Below, in pieces: positions 44,369 through 53,997 of a stretch of 64,000 nt of DNA. A program made the position numbers and the translations under genes. This DNA comes from Candidatus Manganitrophaceae bacterium. Its GTDB lineage: Bacteria > Nitrospirota > Nitrospiria > SBBL01 > JAADHI01. Within the stretch, counting starts at the first letter, position 1. Each line of letters begins with the position of its first letter. The DNA lies in contig DUAG01000030.1 in NCBI GenBank assembly GCA_012960925.1, forward strand, positions 50,001-114,000, written 5' to 3'. The notes beneath the pieces are model-generated. The model was not told where the DNA came from and did not search any database. It saw nothing but the letters and a program-made list of their open reading frames with translations.

Positions 44369-44938
44369 TTACCGGTTCTCGCAAACCTCCTGCCAGAATT
44401 GATATTCCGTATCAAGGAGCCGTTTGATGTAGAAATCATCTCTCGGAATGCACAGATGTACCCCCGTCTGTCCCGGAAAGTAACAATAGAAATCGATGGA
44501 CGGAAGATGGGTCACGGCTAAAATATGTTGTAATTGCCCGTAATAATACTTGGGAACAGCCTGAGACTTTGACGTCTTTCGGTAACAACTCTCACCGCAT
44601 TTGATTTCAACGACAGTACGTCCATCCGTTGCCAAACCATCCAGACTGGCCCGAAGCCAGTCATGTTCCACGCTCTGGAGACAGACCGGATAAACACGAA
44701 TCCCCACTTTTTCTTCGTAGCACCTTCTCGCCTTAGGCTCTAGTGCGCTCCCTCTCGCCATGGCACGGTTGATAAAGCTTGCTTTCGTCCTCCCACACTT
44801 TTCCTTCATAAGTGTGGCCGAACTCTTCCAAATACCTTCTCCCATGATCGCTGGGGCGTCCGATGCTCCAATTCCCTGGCTTCGCCATGCAAGCCATTCC
44901 TTGGTCCCTTGTTCGAGATCTACGATTTTATAAAACAC
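44369..44938 (-). CDS. YqaJ-type viral recombinase/exonuclease
   Basis: A 189-residue nuclease of the YqaJ family (lambda-exonuclease fold), which resects DNA ends for single-strand annealing. Motifs: GTKEWLAWRSQGIGASDAPA near residue 10, ARGSALEPKARRCYEEKVG, the core ASLDGLATDGRTVVEIKCGE (D ... E-x-K) and YYYGQLQHILAVT. The GTG start at 44938 has AGAGGA upstream; an upstream 34-codon extension lacks support. The usual partner, an Erf/RecT-type annealase, is not nearby, nor is any phage gene, so this may be a remnant or a standalone repair or defence nuclease. Confidence 0.85.
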   Translation of the reverse strand: MFYKIVDLEQGTKEWLAWRSQGIGASDAPAIMGEGIWKSSATLMKEKCGRTKASFINRAMARGSALEPKARRCYEEKVGIRVYPVCLQSVEHDWLRASLDGLATDGRTVVEIKCGESCYRKTSKSQAVPKYYYGQLQHILAVTHLPSIDFYCYFPGQTGVHLCIPRDDFYIKRLLDTEYQFWQEVCENR

Positions 44939-45106
44939 TTTATTCCTCTGCCTAAGGTTAGAATAAAAGTTGAGGTTTTCCTCGAAGAACGCGCCCTTCG
45001 CCCGACTTCCGGAAGAATGACGTTTTATTAAGAAACCCACTTGTCATCCTGCAATGCCGAATCATCTTGACCCTCTTGACGATAAAAAGCTACACTTCCC
45101 TATCTT

Positions 45107-45132
45107 CCTAATTCCGCGATTACGGAATTAGG
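45107..45132. other. Hairpin in the 45.04-45.3 kb spacer
   Basis: Perfect 10-bp inverted repeat CCTAATTCCG / CGGAATTAGG with a 6-nt loop, in a gene-free stretch between the YqaJ gene and fxsA. Confidence 0.5.
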
Positions 45133-45251
45133 AACCGCCGATTCGCCTGAAAATGACTGTGTTATCGGCCAGAGATCTCCCACCGTACAGGTGAGTACGC
45201 CTCGATCGCCCTTATGGCCTCTGGCCTTGTCTTTCAAGCGACTTGACGGTC

Positions 45252-45282
45252 CTCCCCAAGATCAATCGCTGATCTTGGGGAG
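45252..45282 (+). promoter_or_regulatory. Hairpin directly upstream of the fxsA ribosome-binding site
   Basis: Perfect 13-bp inverted repeat CTCCCCAAGATCA / TGATCTTGGGGAG with a 5-nt loop, ending 7 bases before the GGAGG of fxsA. Such placement could affect translation initiation, mRNA stability or protein binding. Confidence 0.5.
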
Positions 45283-45303
45283 CTCACCGGAGGGTATCCA
45301 CAT

Positions 45304-45699
45304 ATGTTCGCAATATTGCTCATTCTTTTCATCGTGGTCCCCTTCATCGAGATCACCATCCTCATTAAATTGGGATCGCTGATCGGATTCTGGCCGACCA
45401 TAGGCATTCAGATCGGAACCGGCATCATGGGGGCCTCGCTGGCCAAACTGCAAGGACTCTTTGTCTGGAGAAAGATCACGGAAGAGCTTCAACTCGGGAG
45501 AATTCCAACACAGGACATGGTGAACGGCGTCTTGATTTTTGCAGCCGGACTCGTTCTGATGACACCGGGTCTCTTGACCGATCTTCTTGGATTCGGCCTG
45601 CTCATCCCGACCACACGGAACGCATTCAGGCAATGGTTGGAGAGGAAGTTCAAGCGTCGGATCACGATCGATGAAAACGATTTTATCCCACCGCTATGA
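45304..45699 (+). CDS. fxsA: FxsA family membrane protein
   Basis: Small inner-membrane protein of 131 residues. The N-terminus AILLILFIVVPFIEITILIKLG and GFWPTIGIQIGTGIMGASLAK are family hallmarks, with further hydrophobic helices (GVLIFAAGLVLMTPGLLTDLLGF) and a charged C-terminal tail (RRITIDENDF). Overproduced FxsA is known to suppress F-factor exclusion of phage T7 in E. coli; its normal role is unknown. Start ATG after GGAGGG. The esterase gene follows after 33 bases on the same strand. Confidence 0.9.
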   Translation: MFAILLILFIVVPFIEITILIKLGSLIGFWPTIGIQIGTGIMGASLAKLQGLFVWRKITEELQLGRIPTQDMVNGVLIFAAGLVLMTPGLLTDLLGFGLLIPTTRNAFRQWLERKFKRRITIDENDFIPPL

Positions 45700-45732
45700 T
45701 GCCAACCCCTTTCAGCTTGGAGGGATAAACCA

Positions 45733-46374
45733 ATGTCCGCTCATTTTCTCTGGAATGAAATCCCACCGGCACAGCCGATGGAAGGCTGCGTGGTTTTTCT
45801 CCATGGACGTGGGACGATAGGGAAAGATCTTATGCCCCTTGCGGACGAATTCTCCCTCCCCTCCCTACGGTGGATCTTTCCCGACGCGCCTCTCCCCTTC
45901 CTTGAAGATTTTGACGGACGAATGTGGTTTGCTTCGCCGCCGGACCAGCACAGCGGGATCAGAAAAAGCCGGATGCTCCTTTTCGACCTGCTCAATCACC
46001 TGATCGAAAAGGGCCAGATCTCGGCCAGAAAGATTGTCCTGATGGGATTCTCCCAGGGGGCAGTGGTCAGTCTTGATGTGGGGCTCCGGTTTCCGAAACT
46101 CCTCGCCGGTCTCGTCGCGATGAGCGGCTTTCTCTCATCCCCCGAAGCGATTCCAACAGAAAAATCACCGGCATCCGCCAAGATGCCGATCCTCCTTGTC
46201 CATGGGTCGGCAGACGCCGTCGTCAACGTAAATGGATCGCGTCAGGCTTTGGACACACTGCGAAAGGAAGGGTACACGGTCGATTTAAAGGAATACCCCA
46301 TGGGGCACCAGGTAATCTCGGAGGAGATCACACTTATCCGAAACCATCTGATCAAATTTTTGCAGCTTCAATAG
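45733..46374 (+). CDS. Phospholipase/carboxylesterase (alpha/beta hydrolase)
   Basis: Cytosolic serine hydrolase of 213 residues. The nucleophile is in LMGFSQGAVVSLDVG, the acid in ILLVHGSADAVVNV and the histidine in YPMGHQVISEEI; the oxyanion segment GCVVFLHGRGTIGKDLMPLA opens the fold. Small carboxylesterases of this group act on short acyl esters or thioesters. Likely co-transcribed with fxsA, spacing 33 bases. No signal peptide. Confidence 0.92.
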   Translation: MSAHFLWNEIPPAQPMEGCVVFLHGRGTIGKDLMPLADEFSLPSLRWIFPDAPLPFLEDFDGRMWFASPPDQHSGIRKSRMLLFDLLNHLIEKGQISARKIVLMGFSQGAVVSLDVGLRFPKLLAGLVAMSGFLSSPEAIPTEKSPASAKMPILLVHGSADAVVNVNGSRQALDTLRKEGYTVDLKEYPMGHQVISEEITLIRNHLIKFLQLQ

Positions 46375-46389
46375 ATCCGAAGCGTTTAG

Positions 46390-46473
46390 ATGGAGGATAC
46401 CACGAAAATATTCCCACTGATTTTACTCCTCGCCTTATTGACGGCTCCCATTCACGCAGAAGAAGCACCCTAG
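46390..46473 (+). pseudogene. Orphan signal-peptide remnant
   Basis: A 27-codon frame that starts ATG and encodes TKIFPLILLLALLTAPIHA followed by EEAP and a stop. It is a perfect Sec signal with cleavage site AHA but no mature protein. It ends four bases before the convergent gltX stop. It is probably the 5' stub of a secreted-protein gene whose body has been lost. Confidence 0.45.
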
Positions 46474-46477
46474 GGAC

Positions 46478-47917
46478 TCAGGGCATTGAACCCTTTTCTG
46501 TTTGTGACAAGCTTTCGATCTGGAAATCCAGACGTTCCAGGGCCTTCTCTTTTCCAAGAACCTCCAGCACATCAAAAATTCCCGGACTCACGGTCTTCCC
46601 TGTCACGGCTGCACGGACCGGTTGGGCAACCTTGGCCAGCTTTTTATCCATCGACGCACTGATCGACTTGAAGACCTCCCGAAGCGGGTCATGCTCGAAT
46701 GGAATTTTTTCTAATTTTTCACGGACGGTCTTAAGGATCAGCAGATTCTCGACCGTCAGAAACTTCTGCGCCTTGTCATCAAACGAAATCTTGTCTGAAA
46801 AAAAGTAGAAGGCCGATTCGGCCATCTCTTTCAGGGTTCGTGATCGTTCACGAAGGGCATTCACCACCCTAAGCAAGTGATCGGGGTCGAGTTGGCCGGG
46901 ATCGATACCAAGCCCCTGCAGATGAGGATGAAGCAATTGGGCAATCCGTTCGAGATCACCGGTCTTGATATAATTCGCATTGATCCAGAGCAGCTTGTCC
47001 TGGTTAAAAATGGCGGCTGAGGATCCGACGCGTTCCATCGAGAACTTCTCGATCATCTCCGGCAATGTAAAGAGCTCCTGGTCCTTATGAGACCAGCCTA
47101 GGCGAACCAGGTAGTTGACCATCGCCTCCGGCAGGTAACCCTCCTCACGGTATTGTTGTACAGAGGTCGCGCCATACCGCTTCGACAGCCGACTTTTATC
47201 CGACCCTAGGATCATAGAGAGATGGCCGAATCGCGGTTGGGCGTACCCAAGGGCTTTGTAGAGCTGGATCTGCTTCGGAGTATTGTTCAAATGGTCATCC
47301 CCGCGAATCACATGGGAAATCTGCATATCGACATCATCGACCACAACACAGAAATTATAGGTCGGGCTACCGTCCGATCTCATGATAATGAGATCGTCAA
47401 CCGTCCTGCTGTCAAAGACCACTTTCCCTTTGACCATGTCATCGACAACAATCTCCCCTACGGAAGAGGCCTTGAAGCGAATCGCCGCAGGACGCCCAGG
47501 AACAGGGGCCGTAAGCTGACGGCAACGCCCATCGTAGCGCGGGACCTGCCGCGCTTTGAGCGCCTCCTTTCTACGGGTGACCAACTCCTCAGGGCTACAG
47601 TAACAACGATACGCCTTCTCCTGCTCTAAAAGGGTCTCAACCTTCTCCCGATAGACGTCGAAGCGGGCGGTCTGACGGACCGGATTCGCCTCTGATCCTT
47701 CCCAGAGGTCCCAATCAAGACCGAGCCACCGCATACCGTCAAAGATGGCCTCAATCGCCTCATCGGTCGATCTGGAGAGATCGGTGTCTTCAATCCGGAG
47801 GAAGAATTTCCCTTTCGCATGACGGGCAAAGAGCCAATTAAAAAGGGCGGTTCTGGCACCGCCTACATGAAGAAATCCGGTGGGGCTGGGCGCAAAACGA
47901 ACGCGAACCTGATTCAT
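46478..47917 (-). CDS. gltX: Glutamyl-tRNA synthetase
   Basis: Class I synthetase of 479 residues charging tRNA-Glu. RFAPSPTGFLHVGGARTALF holds the HIGH-type motif and RLSKRYGATSV the KMSKS-type motif. A short cysteine-containing segment (YRCYCSPEE) sits where zinc-bearing relatives have their cysteines. The C-terminal anticodon-binding domain is complete. tRNA-Glu is at 8.1 kb in the same window. The enzyme may be discriminating or non-discriminating; this cannot be told here. Confidence 0.97.
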   Translation of the reverse strand: MNQVRVRFAPSPTGFLHVGGARTALFNWLFARHAKGKFFLRIEDTDLSRSTDEAIEAIFDGMRWLGLDWDLWEGSEANPVRQTARFDVYREKVETLLEQEKAYRCYCSPEELVTRRKEALKARQVPRYDGRCRQLTAPVPGRPAAIRFKASSVGEIVVDDMVKGKVVFDSRTVDDLIIMRSDGSPTYNFCVVVDDVDMQISHVIRGDDHLNNTPKQIQLYKALGYAQPRFGHLSMILGSDKSRLSKRYGATSVQQYREEGYLPEAMVNYLVRLGWSHKDQELFTLPEMIEKFSMERVGSSAAIFNQDKLLWINANYIKTGDLERIAQLLHPHLQGLGIDPGQLDPDHLLRVVNALRERSRTLKEMAESAFYFFSDKISFDDKAQKFLTVENLLILKTVREKLEKIPFEHDPLREVFKSISASMDKKLAKVAQPVRAAVTGKTVSPGIFDVLEVLGKEKALERLDFQIESLSQTEKGSMP

Positions 47918-48011
47918 CTATTCTCCGAGTAGACCAAAACTAAAGTCGCTTCCAATAAAGTGACGAATTATCGCATCTTTCAGTAAAAAAGTAAAGTTTT
48001 CGAGGGTTTAC

Positions 48012-48040
48012 TTGACAAAAGTGTATCCCCTTGATAGCTT
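48012..48040 (+). promoter_or_regulatory. Candidate promoter for the 48123 lipoprotein gene
   Basis: TTGACA at 48012-48017, 17 bases, then TAGCTT at 48035-48040. The -35 is perfect and the -10 is weak. It lies about 80 bases before the lipoprotein start and would serve the two-gene envelope unit. Confidence 0.5.
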
Positions 48041-48122
48041 TTATTCGTTATCCCAAACCTTCGGAAGAATCTATTATTTTTTTCATACCACAAGACAATT
48101 ATTAATTGTAAAGGAACATACG

Positions 48123-48746
48123 ATGAAACTTCCGATGCGCCCCTCTGCGAAACAATCCTTTTGTGAACCGACAAAAAAACTCCTCCTGTTCCTGATAATC
48201 ACCTTTCTTGTGGGTTGCGGTAGCCTTAACTTCAGCCAAATCAGTCCGGAAGCCAAAGACTTCCATCCAAGAACCATCGCCGTCCTTCCGGCAACAGTCG
48301 GCCAGTATGAATCGGCCAGAGATATCGTTGATGTGGCCGTTTCCCGGAACCTCGCCGATCGCGGGTGGTTCGAAAATGTCGTCGATGTCACCACGATTAA
48401 GACCCGAACATTAGAAACCCCGAAGCTCGCGATCGACCTTTCGGCCTACATCCAGAGAATCAATACCCTGGGGGTATCGGATTCCGAGATGGCGAAACGG
48501 CTGCATAACAAGCTGAAGGCCGACGCGCTGTTTCTGACCTATATCACTTCATGGGGCTATGGCCGAATGGAAGGGAACAAGGTGGGAAGGGTCGGTCTCG
48601 GATTGAAACTGGTAGACGCCTCAAAAGGAACGATCATCTGGAAAGCCAACCATGAACTAACTGAAGATTACCTCTTATTCAAGCCGAAACTTGAGGAGAT
48701 TGCAGATGACCTTCTGGAGATTCTCATCAATGAGATGCCACATTAA
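48123..48746 (+). CDS. Outer-membrane lipoprotein (DUF799/GNA1162-like)
   Basis: Lipoprotein of 207 residues: an N-terminal stretch, then the signal KKLLLFLIITFLVGC with a lipobox near residue 32. The mature domain has FHPRTIAVLPATVGQ, DIVDVAVSRNLADRGWF and LHNKLKADALFLTYITSWGY, a pattern seen in DUF799 lipoproteins involved in envelope assembly. Start ATG after AAAGGA. Followed after 28 bases by the TraF-like barrel on the same strand, suggesting a paired envelope function, perhaps surface export. Confidence 0.7.
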   Translation: MKLPMRPSAKQSFCEPTKKLLLFLIITFLVGCGSLNFSQISPEAKDFHPRTIAVLPATVGQYESARDIVDVAVSRNLADRGWFENVVDVTTIKTRTLETPKLAIDLSAYIQRINTLGVSDSEMAKRLHNKLKADALFLTYITSWGYGRMEGNKVGRVGLGLKLVDASKGTIIWKANHELTEDYLLFKPKLEEIADDLLEILINEMPH

Positions 48747-48774
48747 GCTAACTTAGAGTAGGAGTTCTAACCGT

Positions 48775-50349
48775 ATGAAGAAGGAAAGCCGGCTAAAACG
48801 CATGTTCTTTTTCTCGCTTGTCTTGTTCTCCCTGCCGTTCACAGCGATGGCCGGGGAATGGCAGATTATCGGGCCTAAGGCCTTAGGGATGGGAGGAGCT
48901 GGTGTCGCCGTCGCCAACGACGCCACCGCCAGTTATTGGAACCCCGCCGCCTTTGGGTTTTTTAGCGATCCAGGCGGTGGAGATTATGGGCGTCGAGACT
49001 GGAGCCTGCAATTGGTGGATATCGGCGTCGGGACCAAGAGTCATGAAGACTTCGCGGTCTTCCTGAACGACCTCTCAAAATTCGATTTTACGGTCCTCGG
49101 TGCTGCCACGATCCCCCTGGACAAGGTTTCCGACTTCATTCAACTCCTGGATACGCTCAGGGCCTTTGACGAGAATCCAAACAGAGCCTTGACTGTTATT
49201 GAAAATGCCGGCTTCAGGACACAGTTTGGCCATTTTGGACTCGGCGGATCTGCCTCGCTCGATGTCACCGCAAGAGCAATTATTGATCTTGTCAATATTG
49301 CGCAAACAAATGCCACGACAACAACATTTACCATCGCTGATTTTACAGACCCGACAAATTTTTCCTGCTTCACTTGCAGTACGACAGTTCTTAATGGAGA
49401 TACAACCGGACTTAGCGTCTTCGAGGAAACCGCTTTAAATACTCATCTTACCGCCACACTAGAATGGACCTCCGCTCAAGCAATCGGGTTCATCAACGCC
49501 GTGGATACCGGTTTGGCCGCCGCACCTCCAGGTACGACAATTCCACCTGACATTGCCACACAGATTGAGAATGTAGCCACTCTGGCAAATAGTATCGCAA
49601 CCGGCCCAACTTCCGGGGGAACCATCGAAAACAACACGTCGACAATCCAGTTCAAGGGAATAGGCATCGCCGAATTTCCTCTGACCTATGGTCTGGCCCT
49701 CTCAGATGACCTTGCCATCGGCGGAAATATCAAGTTTATGAAAGCACGCGTCTATAATTTCGCCCCGAAGCTTTTTGACACTAATTTTGACACCGCCCTC
49801 AATGGCGCGCTTGACGATTTTGTTGAAAGTACCAACTTCGGTGTGGACCTCGCCTTCCTCTACCGCCCTGGAGACCGTTTGCGCTTCGGAATCGTCGGCC
49901 GGAATCTGAATTCCCCCGAGTTCGACATGAAGGTCGTCCTCCCGGGCGATCCGGACCATCTTACGGAAAGGCCTCAAATTCGGGCCGGACTTGCCTACAA
50001 GCCGACCCGCTTTATCACCCTTGCTGCTGACCTAGATCTTACAAAAAATGGGACAACAGTTGGGAAGGGTTTTGACTCCCAGACCTTGGGTGCGGGAATC
50101 GAATTTGCCTTGAACAAGGAACTTCCCTGGTATTTTCGCTGGATCATTCCAACAATTTATAGAGGCGGCGCATATAAAAATCTTGCTGAAAGTGATATCG
50201 GCCTTGTCTATACTGCCGGAATCGGATGGGACCTTCTCCTCTTCAATTTCGATATCGCCGCGGCTATCTCAAAAGAGACAACCAACATCGACGGTGACGA
50301 GATCCCGGAGGAGGCAAAGGCCGAATTCGCCCTCACAATGCTCTTTTAA
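48775..50349 (+). CDS. Outer-membrane beta-barrel protein, TraF-like
   Basis: A 524-residue exported protein with a signal (FFFSLVLFSLPFTAMA), then GEWQIIGPKALGMGGAGVAVANDATASYWNPAAFG, the characteristic TraF/PorV-like opening (motifs GPKALGMGGAGVAV and SYWNPAAFG). Alternating strands run to the C-terminus, which ends in phenylalanine (EFALTMLF), a barrel-terminal signature. A central Thr/Ala-rich insertion (residues about 180-285) with CFTCSTTVL is unusual. Despite the family name, no conjugation genes are near; a fatty-acid or lipid transport barrel is equally possible. Confidence 0.78.
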   Translation: MKKESRLKRMFFFSLVLFSLPFTAMAGEWQIIGPKALGMGGAGVAVANDATASYWNPAAFGFFSDPGGGDYGRRDWSLQLVDIGVGTKSHEDFAVFLNDLSKFDFTVLGAATIPLDKVSDFIQLLDTLRAFDENPNRALTVIENAGFRTQFGHFGLGGSASLDVTARAIIDLVNIAQTNATTTTFTIADFTDPTNFSCFTCSTTVLNGDTTGLSVFEETALNTHLTATLEWTSAQAIGFINAVDTGLAAAPPGTTIPPDIATQIENVATLANSIATGPTSGGTIENNTSTIQFKGIGIAEFPLTYGLALSDDLAIGGNIKFMKARVYNFAPKLFDTNFDTALNGALDDFVESTNFGVDLAFLYRPGDRLRFGIVGRNLNSPEFDMKVVLPGDPDHLTERPQIRAGLAYKPTRFITLAADLDLTKNGTTVGKGFDSQTLGAGIEFALNKELPWYFRWIIPTIYRGGAYKNLAESDIGLVYTAGIGWDLLLFNFDIAAAISKETTNIDGDEIPEEAKAEFALTMLF

Positions 50350-50351
50350 CC

Positions 50352-51053
50352 TCATCCTCTCTCTATCTTTCCATCCACCATATTGAACACCCGGTCCGCC
50401 TGAAGCGAGAGTCTTTCATTGTGGGTCACTAGGATGAAGGTCATCCCTTTTTTCCTGTTAAGCTCCTTGAGCAATCCAAAGATCTCATCACTGGTATGGG
50501 TATCGAGATTTCCCGTCGGTTCATCCGCCAGGATCAATTTGGGCTGAAGAACCAGTGCCCTCGCGATGGCCACCCGCTGCTGTTCTCCTCCAGAGAGTTC
50601 CCCCGGTTTATGCCTGAGGCGGTGAGAAAGTCCGACGGAATTCAACATCTCCCGTGCGGCCGTCTCAATATCTCCACGATTCATCCGCCGGATCAAGCCG
50701 GGCATCATCACATTTTCGAGGGCTGAAAATTCGTGAAGGAGATGATGGAATTGGAAAACGAATCCAATTTTCTTATTCCTGAATCCCGCCAGTTCCGCGT
50801 CAGAATGGCCAAACAGATCGACACCATCAAAAGTAATCTTCCCCGAACTTGGTCTGTCGAGCCCACCCAGGATGCTTAGGAGCGTACTCTTCCCGACGCC
50901 GGACGCGCCGACAATCGCCAGAACCTCTCCTTCTCGGATCGTCAGCGACACCCCTTTGAGGATGACCAGTTCCTCTCCGGCCATGGTAAAAGATTTATAG
51001 AGATCGGTGACCTCGATCAGAACACTTCCCTGTGATGCAAGCGCCTCACTCAT
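50352..51053 (-). CDS. lolD: Lipoprotein-releasing ABC transporter ATP-binding protein
   Basis: ATPase subunit of 233 residues powering lipoprotein release from the inner membrane. Walker [17 protein letters not shown], the ABC signature [15 protein letters not shown], Walker [13 protein letters not shown] and the H-loop VTHNE are intact. The ATG at 51053 overlaps the LolC stop by eight bases, so translation is coupled. Upstream in-frame extension overlaps lolC and is discarded. It serves the many lipoproteins seen in this window. Confidence 0.95.
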   Translation of the reverse strand: MSEALASQGSVLIEVTDLYKSFTMAGEELVILKGVSLTIREGEVLAIVGASGVGKSTLLSILGGLDRPSSGKITFDGVDLFGHSDAELAGFRNKKIGFVFQFHHLLHEFSALENVMMPGLIRRMNRGDIETAAREMLNSVGLSHRLRHKPGELSGGEQQRVAIARALVLQPKLILADEPTGNLDTHTSDEIFGLLKELNRKKGMTFILVTHNERLSLQADRVFNMVDGKIERG

Positions 51054-52356
51054 AACGCAGCGCCACGACGGGATCAAGCTTTGCGGCCTGCCGGGAGGGA
51101 TAAATCGTCGCGAGGAGCCCAATGACCATCGCCGACACGGAAACCAGGATTACATCTAAAGCGTGAAGTTTGACCGGGAGATGGCTGATGTAATAAACAT
51201 CTCCCGGTAAGGTATAAAACGTCTGAAGGACCCAGCAGATGGAAAGTCCCAGGGGAATACCCAGGAGGACACCCACGCCGCCGATAATCAGCCCTTCCAG
51301 CATAAAGATCCGCGTAATTGATTTTCGGGTCGCCCCCATCGCTTTCAGAATGGCAATTTCCCTGCTTTTTTCGACAACCGTCATCGTGAGGGTGCTGACA
51401 ATATTGAACGAAGCAACCAGGATAATTAAAATCAGAATAACAAACATCATATCCTTTTCCATCTCCAGCGCTGTGAACAGGTTCCGGTTAAGTTGCATCC
51501 AGTCGCGGGCCTGAAAAGGAAAATCCAGGCGTGATTCTATTTCCTGAGCCACCTCAGCGGCAAGGAAGATATCATTCACTTTCACCTCGATTCCGGTAAC
51601 AACATCGGAAAGATTAAAAAATTTCTGCGCCTCCCGGATCGAGACATATGCCAGAGAAGAGTCGTATTCATACATCCCTGAATCAAAAATACCGACCACA
51701 TGGAATTTCCGAATCTTCGGGGTAAAGCCCATTGGCCCGCCAAGTGACTCCTCAATCGAGCTTCCATCCTTTCCAACCGGTGAGATGACATTGATAATTT
51801 CTCCCCGGAACACCCCGAGACGCCCGGCCAGCTCTCTTCCGATAATAACACCAGGATATACCCTTTCAGGTTCAACATCAGATCCGGATCCGGTCAAACT
51901 CTCCAAGAGAAGAGGCGGGGGCGGGTCCATCAAATCATTCAATGTACCTTCCACCATATTTCTTCCAATCTCCGTCACCTCATTCTCTTTTTGAGGATCA
52001 ATCCCCCTGAGGACGACTCCAAAAACATTGGACTGCGAGGAAAGCAAAACCTGCCGGAAGATAAAAGGGGTCGCCGACTTGACGAGTGAGACTTCCTCAA
52101 CTCTTTCAACCAGTCTTTGATAGTCGCTGATGTTGTCCCGGGTCCGGTCAGTGATTACAATATGAGAATTTGTTCCCAGGATTTTATCCCGCAGATCTTC
52201 CTTGAAACCGGTCATGACGGCAAGGGTCGCGATTAAAGCCGCAACGCCCACCGTGACCCCGCCGATCGAAATCACGGTGTTCAGCGAAGCTCCCTTTCGG
52301 CGACGTTTCGCCTTCAGATACCGAAAACCAATAAAAAATTCATAGGGAAGGGACAT
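51046..52356 (-). CDS. lolC: Lipoprotein-releasing ABC transporter permease
   Basis: Inner-membrane permease of 436 residues (LolC/LolE, MacB-like FtsX fold). The first helix is near residues 26-48 ([29 protein letters not shown]), followed by a 230-residue periplasmic domain and three C-terminal helices ([61 protein letters not shown]). It works with LolD; only one permease gene is present, so a homodimer (LolF-like) is plausible. It lies 24 bases after lysS. Confidence 0.93.
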   Translation of the reverse strand: MSLPYEFFIGFRYLKAKRRRKGASLNTVISIGGVTVGVAALIATLAVMTGFKEDLRDKILGTNSHIVITDRTRDNISDYQRLVERVEEVSLVKSATPFIFRQVLLSSQSNVFGVVLRGIDPQKENEVTEIGRNMVEGTLNDLMDPPPPLLLESLTGSGSDVEPERVYPGVIIGRELAGRLGVFRGEIINVISPVGKDGSSIEESLGGPMGFTPKIRKFHVVGIFDSGMYEYDSSLAYVSIREAQKFFNLSDVVTGIEVKVNDIFLAAEVAQEIESRLDFPFQARDWMQLNRNLFTALEMEKDMMFVILILIILVASFNIVSTLTMTVVEKSREIAILKAMGATRKSITRIFMLEGLIIGGVGVLLGIPLGLSICWVLQTFYTLPGDVYYISHLPVKLHALDVILVSVSAMVIGLLATIYPSRQAAKLDPVVALRYE

Positions 52357-52380
52357 CAGGTTTTTCCTTTAAGGTGCGGA

Positions 52381-53892
52381 CTAATCCCGGCTTGCTATCG
52401 TCGTGCCGCTGTTGGAGGATTGAGGCCGCATTTGGGGAAAGAGGATCACATCCCGAATCGAGGCCTGGTCAGTCAATAACATGACAAGCCGGTCAATTCC
52501 GATGCCTTCCCCTGCGGTGGGAGGCATCCCGTATTCCAATGCCTTTAGATAATCTTCATCCATCTGATGTGCCTCCGGATCACCCGCATCCCGCTGGGCC
52601 ACCTGGGCCTCGAACCGGGCCCGCTGATCCTTCGGATCATTCAATTCTGAAAAAGCATTGGCGATCTCGCGGGAGGCGATATACAACTCGAAACGCTCTG
52701 TGAGTTCAGGTTGTTTCGGCTTGCGTTTTGCCAGTGGAGAGATCTCCGTCGGGTAGTCAATAATAAAGACAGGTCCCGTCAACTCAGGCTCAACGGTCTC
52801 CTCAAAAAGAATATTGAGCTGTTTCCAGATAGAATCCTCTTCTTTGACAGGGAGTCCGACCCGGAGCAGGAGATCGGCCACCTTTTTGGCGTCGGCAAGA
52901 TCATCCAAGGGCACCTCATGCTTGCGGGCGATAGCCTCAAGGTAGGGAAGGCGCTCCCATGGAGAGGTAAAATCAATCTCTGTCCCCTGATACGTAAACC
53001 GCGTTTTCCCCAGAACCTCCTGTGCGACCGTTGAAAAGAGCTCTTCCGTCATCGTCATGAGTTCTTCGTAGTCTGCATAGGCCATGTAGAATTCCAGCAT
53101 CGTGAATTCGGGATTGTGGATGGTAGACATTCCCTCATTTCTGAAATTTCGGTTAATCTCAAAGACCCGTTCGAAACCTCCGACAATGAGGCGCTTTAAA
53201 TAAAGTTCCGGTGCGATTCTCAGATAGAGATCAACATCAAGCGTGTTGTGGTGTGTTACAAAAGGCCGCGCGGCCGCGCCGCCCGGGATCGGATGCATCA
53301 TCGGGGTCTCCACTTCCAAGAAGCCCCTTTCCTTCAGAAAGTTCCGGATTACATCAAGAATCTTCCCGCGCTGGATAAAAACCTTCCGAACATCCGGATT
53401 CGCGATGAGATCAACATACCGCATCCGGTAACGCAACTCGACATCGGTGAGTCCATGCCATTTTTCCGGAAGCGGATAGAGGGATTTTGAGAGAAAGGTG
53501 AGCGTGCTCGCTTCAAGGGTTAATTCATCCGTCTTTGTCCGAAAAAGAAGACCATCTATCCCGAGTGTATCCCCGATATCCACCTTTTCGAAAAGTGCGC
53601 TTCCCACTTCCCCAAGGCGATCCTTTTTAAAATAGACTTGCAGGCGTCCCGAAGCATCCTGAATGTGCGCAAACGCAGCCTTCCCAAATCGACGAAGCGA
53701 AATGAGCCGCCCGGCAATCCGGTACGATACCGGCTGTGCCTCAAGCGACTCTTTTGTCGCGGCATTATATTTATCCAGAATCTCAAGGAGAGCTGTTTTT
53801 CCGCTAAACCGTGCACCATAGGGATCGATCCCGGCCTCGCGGAGAGCCTGGAGCTTTTTAACCCGTTGGGTATATTGATCATTCTCTGTCCC
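52381..53892 (-). CDS. lysS: Lysyl-tRNA synthetase, class II
   Basis: Class II synthetase of 503 residues. The N-terminal OB domain includes RIAGRLISLRRFGKAAFAHI. Motif 2 is RVFEINRNFRNEGMSTIHNP, and motif 3 is the C-terminal GIGIDRLVMLLTDQASIRDV. The start at 53892 has AAAGGAG at ideal spacing; nine extra in-frame codons are discarded. The order lysS-lolC-lolD is seen in many Gram-negatives. Confidence 0.97.
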   Translation of the reverse strand, partial: GTENDQYTQRVKKLQALREAGIDPYGARFSGKTALLEILDKYNAATKESLEAQPVSYRIAGRLISLRRFGKAAFAHIQDASGRLQVYFKKDRLGEVGSALFEKVDIGDTLGIDGLLFRTKTDELTLEASTLTFLSKSLYPLPEKWHGLTDVELRYRMRYVDLIANPDVRKVFIQRGKILDVIRNFLKERGFLEVETPMMHPIPGGAAARPFVTHHNTLDVDLYLRIAPELYLKRLIVGGFERVFEINRNFRNEGMSTIHNPEFTMLEFYMAYADYEELMTMTEELFSTVAQEVLGKTRFTYQGTEIDFTSPWERLPYLEAIARKHEVPLDDLADAKKVADLLLRVGLPVKEEDSIWKQLNILFEETVEPELTGPVFIIDYPTEISPLAKRKPKQPELTERFELYIASREIANAFSELNDPKDQRARFEAQVAQRDAGDPEAHQMDEDYLKALEYGMPPTAGEGIGIDRLVMLLTDQASIRDVILFPQMRPQSSNSGTTIASRD

Positions 53893-53997
53893 CATCTGAC
53901 AACTCCTTTTAAAAAACAAAGCATTATAGAGGATTCAATGAAAATACGTCAAGGTTCTTGAGGTCTCTCATTTCACCGTCGGATCTTGAGCGCTTTC

